Source: Apteryx mantelli (taxonomy: Eukaryota > Chordata > Aves > Apterygiformes > Apterygidae). From it: DNA of 64,000 bases. Position numbers and translations under genes: made by a program. Below are positions 1 to 14,198 of this stretch, piece after piece (positions within the stretch are counted from its first letter, which is position 1; each line of letters begins with the position of its first letter). The notes beneath the pieces were generated by a model. It did not search any database. It had not been told where the DNA came from and saw only the letters and a list, made by a program, of their open reading frames with translations. Location of the stretch: contig NC_089983.1 in assembly GCF_036417845.1 (NCBI RefSeq), positions 19,125,207 through 19,189,206 on the forward strand, written 5' to 3'.

Positions 1-3000
1 TCGCGGCAGCCCAAACACCAAAACCCAGTGAAGTCACATGGCTGCATAGCAAACGCTAACAGGTCTATTTAGATTGAATATACTTCAGACAAAATTGTTG
101 CTGTCAGTGTCTATTCACGTGAAGATTTCAGGAACATTTCATAACCACTTACTCTCTTAATTAAAAAATACGTATTACCTTGTTTGCTGAGGCAGCAGTC
201 TTTGCAAGCGTCTTTGATGAGATGCAGCTCTCGCTAACACGAGGCTAAGTGGGGAAGGGAATCACGGCGCAATGAGGCAGGTCCCAGCCTGGCTCCCCCC
301 TCAGACACAGGGCAGGCTGAGCGGCCTCTTGCTGACCGCAGCAGGACCCGTCCTGCCCAGAAGCTGGAGGTGACAGCCAGAACTGGGAGACGAGCTGGAC
401 ACCAGGAGATACAGTCAGGAACATTTCCTAAGCAGATGGGAAGGAGACACAGCGAGCTCTCTCCACCCAGCTGGAAGTGCCTGATAGTCCTGAAAGTGTT
501 TATAGTTTCCAGCTGAGGAGAGCTTACCTAAGTTACGGGTCTGCAACAGAGACTCTGCAAACTAGCTGTTATGATGGAGGGTACTTTTCAGGCAAACTTG
601 CAGATTTTTCTTCAGCATGATTGCACATATTCCACCGCTCTTCAGAAGAACGCCCGTGGCCTCCACACATTGAAGTTTTGCAAAGTTATTTAAAGGAGTG
701 TTGTTTTTCGGGCCATCCGTGCCGACTACTTTATGACACATCACCACGCTGCTTTATGCGTTTCTCTGCAGAAAAGAGTCTCGCTGAAGAACTGCACTTC
801 CCAGCAGTTCCCATATAAGGTAAAGCTCTGTGCTCAGCTTTGCCTAGCTAGTCCCATAGTCTTTATTCTTCATTACAAAAATAGACCTACCCTCCAGTAT
901 CTATTGTGACAATATCAGACTGGAGAGAAGAAAAACAGAATGCCTCTTTTTTCCTTTGCTAAATGCCAACCGACTTCAACATTTAAAAAAACCCCAAAAA
1001 CAAAAACACAGTGCCGAGACGGCATAATGCTTGTATAATTAGCCCTGCACACCAACAATAGTTTGCAGACTCTTCAGCACTTCTCTCTTTATCACGTGCT
1101 CATACAGCACTTAACTCAGCCGAGCTCTGACCCCGTCCCTGATCGCTTGGCATCACGGTAATGGAGGCATTACGGAAAATGCTGAAAGCGCCATCAAACA
1201 GCACCCTGTGACGAGCCGAGTTTAAAGGAGGCTGGGCTGGGTCCCTGCTCATCCCTCCCGAGCGCTCACACAAAGCACCAGGAGTAGCTCGCAGCCGCCC
1301 AGCTAACTTCCTCCCAAGCGTGCAGCCAAAACCAATGATTGTCCCAAACCCATGGCCTGTAAAGCTATTTGAAGGTGCAAAGCACTTCAGTTATTACAGA
1401 TAACGATACTGAGAAGTAGAAGGAAGGGACAGAGGGATAGTCCAACCGTGGGTACATATATATTGTACCTTATGCTCAAGTTGGCAGCCAGGTTTAACCC
1501 TAACCGTGTTTGTGCTTGAAGTGTTAAGGCGCAAGCGCAGGCCTGGATCTCCCGATCCCTAAGATTTCAAACCAGTTGCTCCCTTAATGCCAGCAGTGTG
1601 TCAGCACAGAGAGGTAAGCTGCTGCTTAGCTCTTCACATGGGGGAGATGCACTAGATAAAGCTACTCTGCATCAAGCATCCTAACCCATAAAGTCTTAAC
1701 AATTAATACCCAATTGATTGCTGTAGAAAGGTGATTAAACATTTGCCCAAAATTTCAGTTTAAGGCACATATTCAAGAAAGAGTTGAAGCAACATGACGG
1801 AGAAGATCATAATCTCCAGCAGCTGAGGGTGACAAGCAGGTGGCTTAAGTATGTCTGCAGCCTTCAATCTTCTCTGCTGAAGCAGCTGGCAAACATCAAT
1901 TACTTTGGAATAGTACAGTAACAGCATTTATCATTTCTTTGTAAATGATTAGCAATATCCCTGGTGGTTTTTCTATAGGCCTAAGATTTCTCTGTTTAAA
2001 CGTTGACAACTCAAGCTAGAAATGCAAGCCATTCTGCTGTGTAACGCAATTAAAGGCAGTCTTTGTGTCCTCCTCAGCTTGGAGATGACTCACTTTCAAG
2101 GCCAAAATCCCATTTGCCCATTAGTTATGCGGTGGTTGCTTAAACCCCAAGAGCATTCGGTTGGAGTAATGTCACCGGAGAAGAAACTGCATTAGCTGAA
2201 GAGACAAGCTGATATTCATCATCTTACAGCTTCTGCCTGCTTTACTCATTACCTGTCTTGTGGAACATCATCTTACTACGTGTCATTTTCTTTTTAAGTG
2301 TCCCTGATGAGCACTGGCACAGACAGCGCGTCACCGGCTCTCCCTTCAGCGTCCCAGGGTATCCTTTCCCCTCCAGCCCAACAGCCACGTGGGGAAGCAA
2401 CCACGCCGTCCGTGCTCGGCCTGTCGGCGATGGGACGGCAGCCCCGGGTGCCCCGGAGGCTGCAGTGTGGAGGGAGCCTGCAGGCACTGGCAAAGTCAAT
2501 GGTGGATATACTCCTCCACCCCAAATTACTCTCATAGCCAGTAACGGCGCCTGCGTGTCGGCGTGCACTTCCCTACAGAGAGCAGCCAGGCGCGCTGCGT
2601 CCCAGGCTCCGTCCATCTGCCAACACTGCACGACCTACCCTGCAAACGCTGCTGCAGCGACCACAACGGTGGCCTGGAGCTCATAAAAGCTACCAGAGGG
2701 CACAGGAATAGTTTTGTAGGACTAGGAGAAAAATTGAGGGGAGTAAAACTGTACAACAGCCAGCGTAAGTGTCCTTTTCTGTTTGCTTCCTCGAGTAGCA
2801 CCACTGTGCACACCACAGTTACGGCTTAATCCAAAATAACATATTTTTTCATATACAAGGAGAAGTAGAACAGAGAAAGGAACATGCCATAAAAACAACG
2901 CAAACTGGATATGCAGAAGTGAGCACTACTTTTTCTTCCACTATCCAGCAGCAAAGTCTTTAGGCAAAACAAAATAAAACCTGTTGTAACAAAATTCAAA

Positions 3001-6000
3001 TTGTTTGAGCCAATCTCTGTATTTCCTGCTGTGCAGGCCATGTCCGAATTACTTCTCCGCTTGGCAATGCAAGGCATAGCCCTTCCCAACTGTAATGTCA
3101 AGATCAGCTGGGACTTTTCAGCGCATTTCATGAAGACTAAAAACTGGCTCGTTCTCAGGTGCCGTCACTGCCAGGGAGCTTTCAGCAGGAAAAGCAAACA
3201 AAACCAAAAACCTCGGCCTCAGAAAATGTGTCAGCCCTAGCACTTGCCCCATGCCACCAATGATGCAATCAATAATATTATTGCTCAAACATAAAAACCG
3301 TATTATGTGCTTCAATTGCTGCCCTTCTCCTGCATGCAGGAGCTGCAGGACAGAGATCCGTCTCCCAGGTCTTTGAAGTCCGTAGCACACTATTGGCATT
3401 ATATGAAATATTGTAAAATATACACAAACATATATTTGCATGGATTATTATTATTATTAGGGATATTATTATATATTATATTATATATATAATATATATA
3501 TTATTATATATATTATATTATATTACAGTTGCTGGTTATTTTACTGTGGCTGTTTTACCACAGTCTATTATAAACTCGTTATAGGTTTATACAAATTGGA
3601 AGGCGATGATAATTTCCCTGACAAATTTAATCTGAGAGAAGATAGAAAGTCCGTCATTTTTCAGGACCTAGCTACAAGTCTCGTTACATCTGACGAGAAA
3701 AGCTGTCCGTAGGCACAGCCTGCAGGGACAAGCCGATACTGCAGCCCAGCCTGCGGTGCCCAAAGCGAGCTGCTGCGTCCCAACGCCTGCGCGGTTTTGT
3801 GACTACCAGCATCGCCCAGGTCCCTTAAAGGATGGCGAAATACCAGCTGACTCTGCCAGCCACCCCTTAGAGCAAAAACCCCAGCCGCCAGCAGGTGTCC
3901 ATGCTGAACCATTGGTTTTCACCTTGGTCCCAAGCAAAGCTGCATCAGATAGACACCACTATAAACAGTGACGCGCAAAAGTTTTCCACTCTGCCTCCAA
4001 GACAGCATAGGAAAAACAGTTTGTTCGTGAAAGCAGAGGCCTCCTTACGGGATAAAACCAGGTTATGTGCGTGAAGGGGATAGAGGCTTCGCAGCTCCCA
4101 GGTCGTAGCATCCAAAGCCACCATCAGCAGCCTGAGGAGCTGCCACCCACTTGCTCTGAGCAGGGGCCTCAACGGGAATTTGGAAACCAGCTATGATCAC
4201 GCTATGTGGAGAAAGGGTGAATGAAAGGTGAATCATTGTATTAATGATGATTTTTCCCTTAGAGGCGTTGAGTTCTCCTCCAAAGAGAGCCAACTGGGCA
4301 GCATATTTTGTAACAGCCTCTCGTCCTCCGTGGAGCCAGGAAAGCTTGGAAGCCACCAAGGGTTGTTAGCCCGGGACACAGAGATGCTCAGTGGCAATGG
4401 GAAAAAGCAGCTCGCCTCCTGGGTGAAGCGCAGGGTTTCCGGGGGGCTTCACCAACAGCTCTGTGTGCTGCCTGCCGACCCTGCCTTTTTCAGCAGCCTC
4501 TCTTTCCAAAAGTGAAAATTTTTCAAAGTTAGTCTACCTGAGAGGTTTCAGATGAGATGGCTAATAATTGCTTATGACCCTTCAAAATATGAGCCTTAAT
4601 ATTTGCTCTCTGAAGCCCAGACACTTTGAAGACCCTTACAGTTCCCAGACAATTCAGCCATTCTGCTAACAGCAGCTTGTCCACATACGGCAACTGACTG
4701 CACCAACTACCTCAGAATTGCTCCCAATACAGACATTTTATTTGGGGAATAAAAGGGACCTTATTCCCATTAGTCTGGAAGAAAATGCCTTTTTTTTTTT
4801 GTAGAAAGTCATATGGAGGCAATCATCACATGGGGCATCTGGGAGGAATTCCAGAATGGAGTCAAAGATTTTTTTTTTTTTACTGTAGCTATTCTGGTAA
4901 TTTTCTTTGTGTGGAAAATTCTGAGCGCGGTTGAGCCTGCAGCGTTGCTTAGTTCTATTAGGGCACAGAGATGTGTCAGATATAGCCTACTTTAAATCAT
5001 AGCCATTTCAGCTATTTACATTATAAAGTCGTTCTTATAGAGATCTGGTAGACAGATTTCCAAAAGCGCTGGCATCTACTGCAGAAGTCCCACTGCTCAG
5101 ATAACTTCCCTTTTGGAAATTCCACCGTGGCAACTCACAGATCACTGTCTTTCTCTGTTTTCAGAAGTGAAAATGAAAAGATACAGTATGGGAAAAAAAT
5201 TAACATAGTTTATAAAAAGGCAGGAGAATGCTGTGAAAAGTTTCACTTTTGCACTGAAGAAATTCCTTTTGCACTATCCCTAAAAACCAGCAGGCTGTGC
5301 CTGTGGACCAGCTTTGTTTTACACACACACACCCCTCATTTTTCATCTTAAATGATGCAATCTCTCTTTTTTATACATCATAGCTTTTTTCAGTCAAAAA
5401 AGGGTATGCACCCAGGCAAACTAGCCAAAAAGGACCATCTCTGCTACCACTGCAACACCTTCCTGCTGTTTATAACTAAGATTACAACTACACTTCTGCA
5501 GTATGGAAAAATGAGCAGCAAGCAGAGAAACAGGAATAACCTCTGTTTTTCTAATAAATATAAAATACTGTCAGACTCTTCTTTACGCTGCCTGCTCTTC
5601 AGCAGATTGTCTTGGCCGACCTCCCACACGGACCTACAAAACTAGCTTTACTGGGGAGGCAAACGGGGGCACCGCTGCTCCTTCCTCCACTGCGTTCGCG
5701 TCCTGTCAGACACGGCTCAGCACGGATCTCGGCCACTTCTCCGGTTTGGGCGATGCAGCAGTGGCGGCGTCTCTGGGAGGCACCCCATCGGCATTGCGCC
5801 CGCATCCGGCACTGTCCTCCACCGACGCCAAGGACTGGACGCAAACATTGAATTGCACCGTAGTGAGATCTCAGCCTACACAGAAGAGCACTTTCACAGT
5901 GTCTGGTGACTTAGTTTACTGCTGAGTGATGCACACAAGGATCGATCTGCTCAAAAAGACACGAGAAGCTAGCAGTTTAAAGCCATTTGAAAGCACCATG

Positions 6001-9000
6001 TGCTGCTAAAAGGCAGGTCTGGTTTTCCCCTGCCATCGTACGTTAGGATACTGCACACATCGTTCTGCGATTTCACCTCCGCTGACCCAGAAGAGATACA
6101 GCTGGCATCTATCTATTTTTGCCACTAATGCAAAAAAGTTGTCCTGGATCACGAGCTAGCACCATCTGCTCTTTGAAAGTGAAATGCCATCAATTCACAA
6201 ACTGGGGCCAGGATTTTGAGAAACAGTTAGTCTGAAGTGATGCCTCGCTCCATATTTAGGTTCCTGCCCGACTTTCAGAGAGAACGGAGCGTGCTGCCAC
6301 CGCCATTAATCCGAACTTCCCGGCGCAGGCGGCGGGACTTCGCTGTCACCTGCCATTTCCGCCTTGGCAGCTCCCTCCAGCAAACCACATTTTCAGGCTG
6401 CCTGATGACTGTGGGTTTCTCCATGCTGGGGTCTGGAAAAGAGGACGGGTTCCTACCTGATGAAGATTTAGTGGTCTTCTACATCAGTCAAATTCTCAAA
6501 AGTGTCCAGGCAACCCAAAGTTGAAGTATCCAGGTTGCTGTTTGCTTTTGACTTCTTAGGCCAGAACTATCTTTTAGCTCTGTTACTCGGAAAAAAAGTT
6601 AGATTAGTTAGAATGATAATTTTCACCTTATGGAGACAACAAAAGAGAAGCTCCAGTTTTGGTATTTTCAGGGCTGAAAACAGTCTACAGAAAGTGTCAG
6701 AACGCTGTACTAAATTTGCAGATACAGTCCATCGCGTCCCATTTACATAAAAGACTTTCAACAAAATCCTTGTTCCTACTGCACACGGCACTGGTATATA
6801 GTATTCATCTCTTCAAGAGGAGGTGAAAAACACATTCTCATATCAACTATGTAGGTCCAGGAAGACTTTTCTGTACCAGTGGAGATCTGGCATTTATATA
6901 ATGCAACATAAAAATCCTGAAAGCTATAAAAGATGTTTTCACTGTATTAGTGACTATCATTTTGATGTGAAACACTCTCTAATGAATACCTGACAACTAA
7001 ACCTTTTAAAGGAATGATTTAACTTGACATGAATGCATTCAACTACTGTTTGTTGAATGATATTCCTCTTAAACAGCCAGCAAAAGAATACAGCGTCATT
7101 GCAAATCAAGGATTTGCAACCTTTGTGGCGCTGAGGACCACGCTTGCAGCTTGTCTTCAGAAGTACGTGGAGCATGTGGGCTTGGCTGGGGTCACCAGCT
7201 CAGCAATGCCTCCAAAGGTGGGCGCAGGGAGCTGTCCTCCTGGCTTTTGCAGCATCCTGGCCGAGATGCTGGAGGTCAGAAACCTGGTGTGCACGGTGGC
7301 TTGTTCTTCTACGCGCCAGGACCACCTGCCCATCTCCAGGCCCTCCTGCCCCAGACCTAGCAGGCAGCCGGGGTACCATAAAGGCTGCACAAAGCTGATA
7401 ACATGTTTATGTTAAAGTGATAAAGTATGAAATAAGCCCTGGTGATGTTGAAGAGCCCCATTTTGACCTTTCTTTGAAGTAATTGCGTTAGGCTGCGTTG
7501 CATTGGTTCACATTTGGAGCAACTTTTGTCCCAGCTGAAAGAATGTGAAGTTTAGTTGGGTGAGTCATTTTTTTAAAAGCTCATCTTCTGCAGAATCACA
7601 GAACTCTACCACCCAGAGATACTCGCCCTGTACCCACACGTGCTTTGGACAAAAGACTTTATAGCCTGCCAGAATGACTCAGAATACTTCCAACCCGATA
7701 CCGGTAAATTGTAAAAGATAGGCATTTTTTGGAAAAATTACAAAAAACACAAAACAGATACCCTACTTCTGCAAAGCAGCCATGCCACCTTTTTGCCAGC
7801 AGGTGTCCCATGGAAACAAGCTCTCGGCTCAGTCAACACGACATGGCTGTGCCCTCGCTGGGGAACGGCGGCAGCAGGAGCAGCCCAGGAACACCCATGC
7901 CAGCTTCCCACCCGTCCCTAATCCAGAGGCTGCTGGAGCACGAGGTCTCGATGACCGAGTAAGCGGCGTTATCTCCCAGCGGGGCAAGGATTACGACCAT
8001 GGAAAGATAAACTGCATCCCAGCTAGGGGACTTGGGTAACGCTTCAGAAGCAGGGTTTCACTAGGGGCACACGCTAACCGGACTCACCGCCCTTCTTCCT
8101 GGCATGAATAATTGCTGATACAGGCCAATGACAGCTGACACACGGCTGGTTTGTTACGGATACTAGCATTACCTTACAGACGTCACGTACGTGACTGCAG
8201 GAGCTGTCGCTGCCTTGGGCCACCTCGGCCTGTGTCCCTCTGCACGCCTGCAACTCCCGCTGCCGCGGCAGGAGCCCCAGGGCTTGCGCAGGGTCGTGGC
8301 GGAGCCCTTTGGCTGCTCTACAGATGGTCCAGCATAAGCGCGTGGATGGAGGAGGCTCTGGCAGGAGCATCAAGAGGGAGGTGTTGTGCAGCTTTGGGTG
8401 CCACATTTCTTTGTGTTTGGAAGCACCGTGGTTTGCAAAGTGACCCTTTCCAAGCTGCAAGTGGTCAGCGGGGAGTAAAATACAATCAAATAACTATTTC
8501 TCATCTCACAATGATTTCTAAGCTTCAAATAAACAGTATCTATGTCATTTTAAAAAATATTTCAACAGCTTCTCTTATTCGATGAGATCCTATGGAGTCC
8601 AAATCCCTTCTCATTCAGAACTTCTCATTTAGACCATGCTAGTCCGAGATGATGGGTACCAGCGATAGGCACCAACTCCTTTCCCTGCCTGCACGGCTCT
8701 GGCTAGCTAACGGCAAACCCGGGCAGCTGCCCTGCACCTGGTCCCCTGCACCCTGACACAGCAGAGCTCTCCATTCCCACCGTGCAGCAGGAGGGAAACC
8801 TTCACGGATGTGTGCCAGGACATGTCCCAGCCCTCTGCCACCGCCTACTTGACGGAGCCCCTTGCAGCAAAACAGGTTGCAATTTGGCCAATAACCATGG
8901 ACTTGCCCCTTCCAGCCAACTGCCCTCACCAGAGCGCGAGCAGACAAGCAGACTTTGAGGCCCGTTGCTTGCCCCTATGGAGCTGCCATTGCCTGGGAGA

Positions 9001-10079
9001 AAGCAGCCTTCTCTCTGCTTATCTCCATCCCAAGGACAGCCTTATTTTTTTCAAGGTAGAAAAATCATTTCTACCTGAGAAACGTTGCTCAGGGCCCGTG
9101 AACTGAATGGCTCCTTGTTGCGGCTCCTTCTATGGCTGGAAACGGCAGAAGATTTCTTCAGTTTTCCTGTGCCACCTGGCTTTGGAGAGGAGCAAGACCT
9201 CCTTCCCCTACATTGGCCACCAAGGTGTGGGCATCCGTTACAGGCTCCACGCAGCCCGCTCTTTAGTTCCCATTTTTGGGGACAAAAGCCAAAGGGAGGA
9301 GGGCGCTTCAGAGAAACCCATGTCCGACAGCCCCGGAGAGGCGGGCGAGGACCAGTATCCGATATCCCCCCGAACAGCTTCGGGCATCCTCGCGTCCGGC
9401 TGCCACTTACACCAGCGCAGCCTCTATCGATGCTTGGAAATAGAAATGATTTGTTTGTACAAAACTGTGGCTAGTGTTTCTTCTGTCAAACCCATTTAAC
9501 AAGAGACTTCAATAAGATAAAAAAGGCCAAGAAAAGCATCTTGAAAAGCACTGAAATTAAGTACTCTGGCAAAGTTTAAAATTTAAAAATATAATAATAG
9601 GATGACCCACATATTCAGTAGAGCTGGGCGGGGGAAGGAAAAGGTGATAAAAAGGAGATTTACATTTCTGGGCAACGCTCTATTCCTTAGTCATAGATTT
9701 CTTTTTCGCCCTTTCACAGCGTCTGCTAGACATGGCCAACCTTGAATTTGCACGCACTTTTGCGGCTGGTTTTAGCATCTCTTCCCAGCTGCTCCTCAGC
9801 GGGGACAGGGGGTGCTGGGACGCTCGCCTCGAGGATAACAGCCCTGGCGGGCAAACACCCAGTCTGCTGTTTCTGGGCTGTTTCTCTTCAGTGCAGAGAT
9901 AAAAGTGATTGGCATTGAAGAAAGAAGAAAGGAAAAGGGAAAAAACAGAAAAAAAATTAAATGACGTCATCTTTTCCAACCGTCTGTTGGCAGGCACTGA
10001 CCCGAGGCTAACGCTAAACTGAAAAGCAAAACGGTTTTTGCATCCAATCCGTCACTTACGCTGTATTTTGACATATTTT
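1..10079. other. Intergenic region, left end
   Basis: No supported gene. Open frames are short, without homology I recognise or splice structure. The region contains an AT-rich tract (3444-3526), T-runs near 4790 and 4870, and a CTCF-like word at 2689-2705. Moderately GC-rich stretches occur near 2.3-2.7, 7.2-7.4, 8.2-8.4 and 9.1-9.4 kb. The poly(A) end or distal exons of an unseen noncoding RNA cannot be excluded. Confidence 0.6.
3444..3526. repeat. AT-rich low-complexity tract, self-complementary
   Basis: Almost pure A/T with ATT and TATA units arranged so that the strand can fold on itself. Probably length-variable. Confidence 0.9.
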
Positions 10080-10622
10080 TACAGTGACTGAACGCTTCAT
10101 CGCGCTTTTCGCGCTAAGCGTGGCGACGGCCGGGGAACGGCCGGGTTTTACTCCTCCACAGGGCCCCGAGGAGGCTCCCCGCTCGCCGGGAGGGCGAGGG
10201 GCCCGCAGGGCCTGCAAGGGGCCGCTGCCAGCCCCCAAAAGCTTTGACATTGGATCTTTCAACCGTCACGCAATTAGGAGATTTAGTGGTAATGCAAAGT
10301 AAGGTGGGAGTAAGCGGAAGCAATGCAGAGTGACAAGAGCCACTTAAGTTTTCTGAAGAGGAAGGAAGAGATCAGCATCTTTTCCCTGGAAATTCCTTCC
10401 ACGAGGTTGCCCGGGAAAAGCTGCCCTTTCCCCTTCTTCACCACGCTTTCCCGCTGCAGCCGGTCTTTTGCCGCCCCCGGGCCCAGAGCGGAGGGGAAGG
10501 CAAACCTGCCTCCAAAAAATTCACCTTGCGACGCGTGTCCTCTCCTTTTCTGACTCAGGGCTTGCAGTACCAGCGGGGTTTAACTTATGGCGTGCGAGAC
10601 CTCCGCAGAGCAGAGCTCACTC

Positions 10623-10653
10623 GAGAGGAGAGGGAGAGGGAGAGGGAGAGGGG
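10623..10653 (+). repeat. GAGAGG purine microsatellite
   Basis: Repeated gaggga units forming a pure purine tract inside the CpG cluster. Confidence 0.85.
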
Positions 10654-13600
10654 ACCTTGCCGCGGTACCCGATGCCGCTGACAGCAGGGGACGGTGCCGC
10701 TCACGCGACCGCCTGGGCCACCTGCACTGCATTGGGCGCTCACACCGGCACGTTTAAAAATACATTAATCTTACACATATACTACTTCAGGGTTGGTTTT
10801 TTTTCTTTTTTAATTATTCGGATTAACACCCTTCCTCCCCGCTAAAACGTGCTCCGCGCAGCGATCGCCCCGGGAGCAATCTCGCGGTCCCTGGCCTGCG
10901 CAGCTCGCCGCAGCAGCCTCCGTACGCTCCCGGCCTCCCTTCCCGGCAGGCCGCCCGCTCCGAGGAGGGAACCCCGCCGAACGGCCCCTCGGCAGGGCGA
11001 GTGGCGGGGCACAACCAGCGCTCGCCGAGCCGCGCGGCGAAGAGCATCCGCGGGCGGTCGTTGCTAAAATCCCGTCCGTGGACACCGGTGGCTTCCACCG
11101 GCCCGGTAAGGGTAAGGCCACGATCCCCTTGCCTGGGCGCTCGCCCCCTTCCTCGGTTTCCCTCTCTCCTGGTTTTTACAGAATGGCAGAGCGAGGCTCT
11201 GAGGAGGGGGGTTTTTTTTGTTTTTTTTTATCACTTAAGTATTATTAACAGAACAGCATGAGTTTGTGCCGCCAGTTAAGTCGGCCGCGCTGCTCGGTGC
11301 GGCTGCAGCTGGGCTCCCCCGGCTGCGCAGGCTCCAGGTCCCAGGCTCGCCCGCGGGCTGCGCTTAAATGCGAGCAAAAAAACCACGAGAAACTGCCGGG
11401 GGAGAGCCGGGGTCGCGCGGGGAGCCGGCTCCGGGCGCCGCGGCACGGGGCACCGCGCGGCACCACGGGGCAGGCCGGCAGCGAGCCCCGCTGCGCCCGG
11501 CGCTTCCGCAGGACGCGTGTCACGCCGGCACAGATATGGAGATTTGTGCGGATGCACTTGAAAAACTAAAAAGGAGAAACCAGATGGTTTCCCAGGAAGC
11601 CTGTAATTATGTAACACTGAGGGAGCGAACGATCCCGTCTCCCTTTCCCCCCTACTTGTTTTTCCTCATTTTCTTTCGCTCTGTTTTTGTTTGCTTTCAG
11701 GAGAACTGGCGGAGGAGGAAGAGAGGGGAGTAGAGAGGGGGGGAAAAAAAAAGCATGATTTGATTTCAATTTCATCACACTTTCCCCATAGTTTATCTGC
11801 CTGATCGGAGAATCCCTGGGCAAACGCAATACAAGTCAAGGAGAACAGCGTATTTTGCCAGCCTGAAAAATATGTTCTTGGGCCTGACCCAATTTTCCCT
11901 AGTTTCAATGCAAGCTGAATCAGATCTTTTGAACGCCTATTGCTAAAGCCTAGGATACCAGGCATTTTAAATAAAAGATTTTTTATATGGCCACTTAAGT
12001 CTCAAGGATCTCGAGCGTTTTGAGCGCAGTGACGCGCGCCAGCAACGCTGCACTCCACGGCCCACACCAGCGCCAGCACCAGCGCTGCCGGGCAGGGAGC
12101 ACCAAAACGATCAAAGCCTAAAGGAATTTTCCTTCCAGGTTTTAAACACTATATTCAACATAGCAGTAGAATTGAAAGGAATCATAAAAGAATCTTGAAA
12201 CTGCCCATTTTTCTCCTTTTACTCCTAACCCATCAGTTCTAAGGGAGGTATCCTGGAGGAGCTGCAGCTGAAATATTGCCGTTTATTCGTGTATTCCCAT
12301 ACATATCTGTTGTTTATTTGACATTAAGGCAAACACTACTGGCTGGCGCGTGCTGCCGGCATTAATCATCCCTGGCGCCGGGGGCTGCCGCCGGCACGCG
12401 GCAGAAGCAATGTGACAGCGGCGCGCGGGGGCGGTGTGTGGGGGCGGCCGCGCCGCTGCGCGTGTTGCAACGGGGGCTCGGAGCGGGCAGGGACCAGCCC
12501 TGGAAACCCGGAGCCTTCCCAGGGTCTTGCACAACAGCCCTCTTTTGCTTTGCTTTGGGTTTTTTTCCTTCTTTTTCTTTGCAAATTTTCTTGGCGATCG
12601 GGATGCAAAACATCGGGGCTTCCACATGCCGAGCGCCATGCTGAGCCCGTCCTCGAATGATGCGAGATATTTGTGCACCTTCATCGGGAGCTCATGCTCC
12701 TGTGCTCTTCGAGCATCTATTTTAAGGCTTGTCCGTGCAGTGTCTGTAGTGTTTTGGCCCCTGCCTGCTCCCGCCAGGAGCCCCCATCGCCCTGCGGGAA
12801 GCGGCGCCGCTTACCTGTGCCCGGCGCAGCCACCCCGGCTCCATCCACTCACCCACGCGCCCCTCCGGCCCCTCCGCTGAATTTCAAACCAGCCCAAACC
12901 CCTTCCTGAACGCTTTTCTGGGCCCAGGATGGCCAATTTCACTTCAAATGGATCCTATTTCATTTAATTAACACCAGGAACCCTGGTGTGAAACCAAAGG
13001 AGACGGCCAGGAGGGCTTTGGCACCGGCACCAGCACAGCAGGCGGTAGCAAACCTGACTAACGCAGGAGCACCCGGGCAGCTGCGCAGAGCCGCACCTGA
13101 GCCGCTCCTGCAGCTTCTGTTCAGCACGGGCAGCGCGGGTGCGATGAACGGGAGCTGAAGGTGAACTGCAGAGCAAGAAGGGCTTTGTGCCTTCTCCTTT
13201 GAGACGTGTATAAAGAGCAACTTAAGGGTTTTTTTCTGTTTTGCATTTAACGATGGAAATAAGAAACAAACTCGCAGTGTTTTTTTTTCCCCCCACAACC
13301 ACAAGGACTGCAAATTTATTTTGGGAGAAAGCGAAATGGCATCCGAGGGACTAACACATTCAAAACCCCAAGTGCTCCAAAAATAAAAGCAAGTATCACG
13401 CGCGGGGCGGCACTGCAAACAGGCACACTGCAACCATCGCTGGCCTCTGCCAAGCAGATTTCGTGCAGCTCCGCAGAAGAGCAAGCTGGCGGGGACCCTC
13501 CGTTAGAGGTTTGACCTGCAAAGAACACCTGGGATTGCGGAAGAAATCTTGGATTTACTCAATATTTATATCGCATCACCACATCAGCGCTCCAAATAAC

Positions 13601-14187
13601 AGCAGGCCCCCAGCCCAAAGAGCTTAAAAAAAAGGGAGTGACTAGGAGAGGCAGGGTGCAAAGGGAACACGACACGGCGACGTTCGCATTCACCTAGCGG
13701 CTAACGCATGGGTTCTTGCCGCCTTTAGAAACAGGCCTTTGGAAAAACACTCCATCAGCCGTCCCCAGCACCTGGGTCGCCCCCAGACAGCTTGGTCCTG
13801 CGTGAAGCACAGGGCCCTATGGCCGAAATCTGGTAGGGGTTTGCTCCAAGAGCGGAAAGGGATAACTCCTAGCGTTAACTCTCACATAGCCAACAGAAGG
13901 TTGCATTAGACACATAACGCATTATAAAACACATATTGGCTTTCCTGAGTAAATCAGCGCTTAAGCGACAAGAGCAAGGGAGGAAAAACTCCCTAAACAC
14001 GGCTGAAGAATTAGCTCATGGCTTGTGCAGCTTTACAAGAAGCAAGTTAATTTGCTGTTGTCAATCAAGTTAGTTGTTTAAAGTTAGTTAACAGCAGCTG
14101 TGAGATGTGTTTACAGCGCAGCCGAACAGCGCAACAGCTTCGGTCCTTGACAACTGGTCAGGCCACCTTGGTTGCATCTTACCTAGG

Positions 14188-14198
14188 ATATATAAATA
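14188..14198 (+). promoter_or_regulatory. TATA-box-like element in the CpG cluster
   Basis: ATATATAAATA contains an exact TATAAATA and lies directly before a GC-rich block that begins at about 14203. A start site would fall near 14220-14230 on the plus strand. No coding product follows; the frames downstream are Arg/Ala-rich and unrecognised. Confidence 0.25.

Noticed and set aside
1490..1510. Telomere-like words (aaccctaacc)
   Set aside because: Fewer than two units, with no extended array.
12960..13484. A 174-codon minus-strand frame in the CpG cluster
   Set aside because: No domain recognised, it begins at an arbitrary ATG, and other frames overlap it in the same interval.
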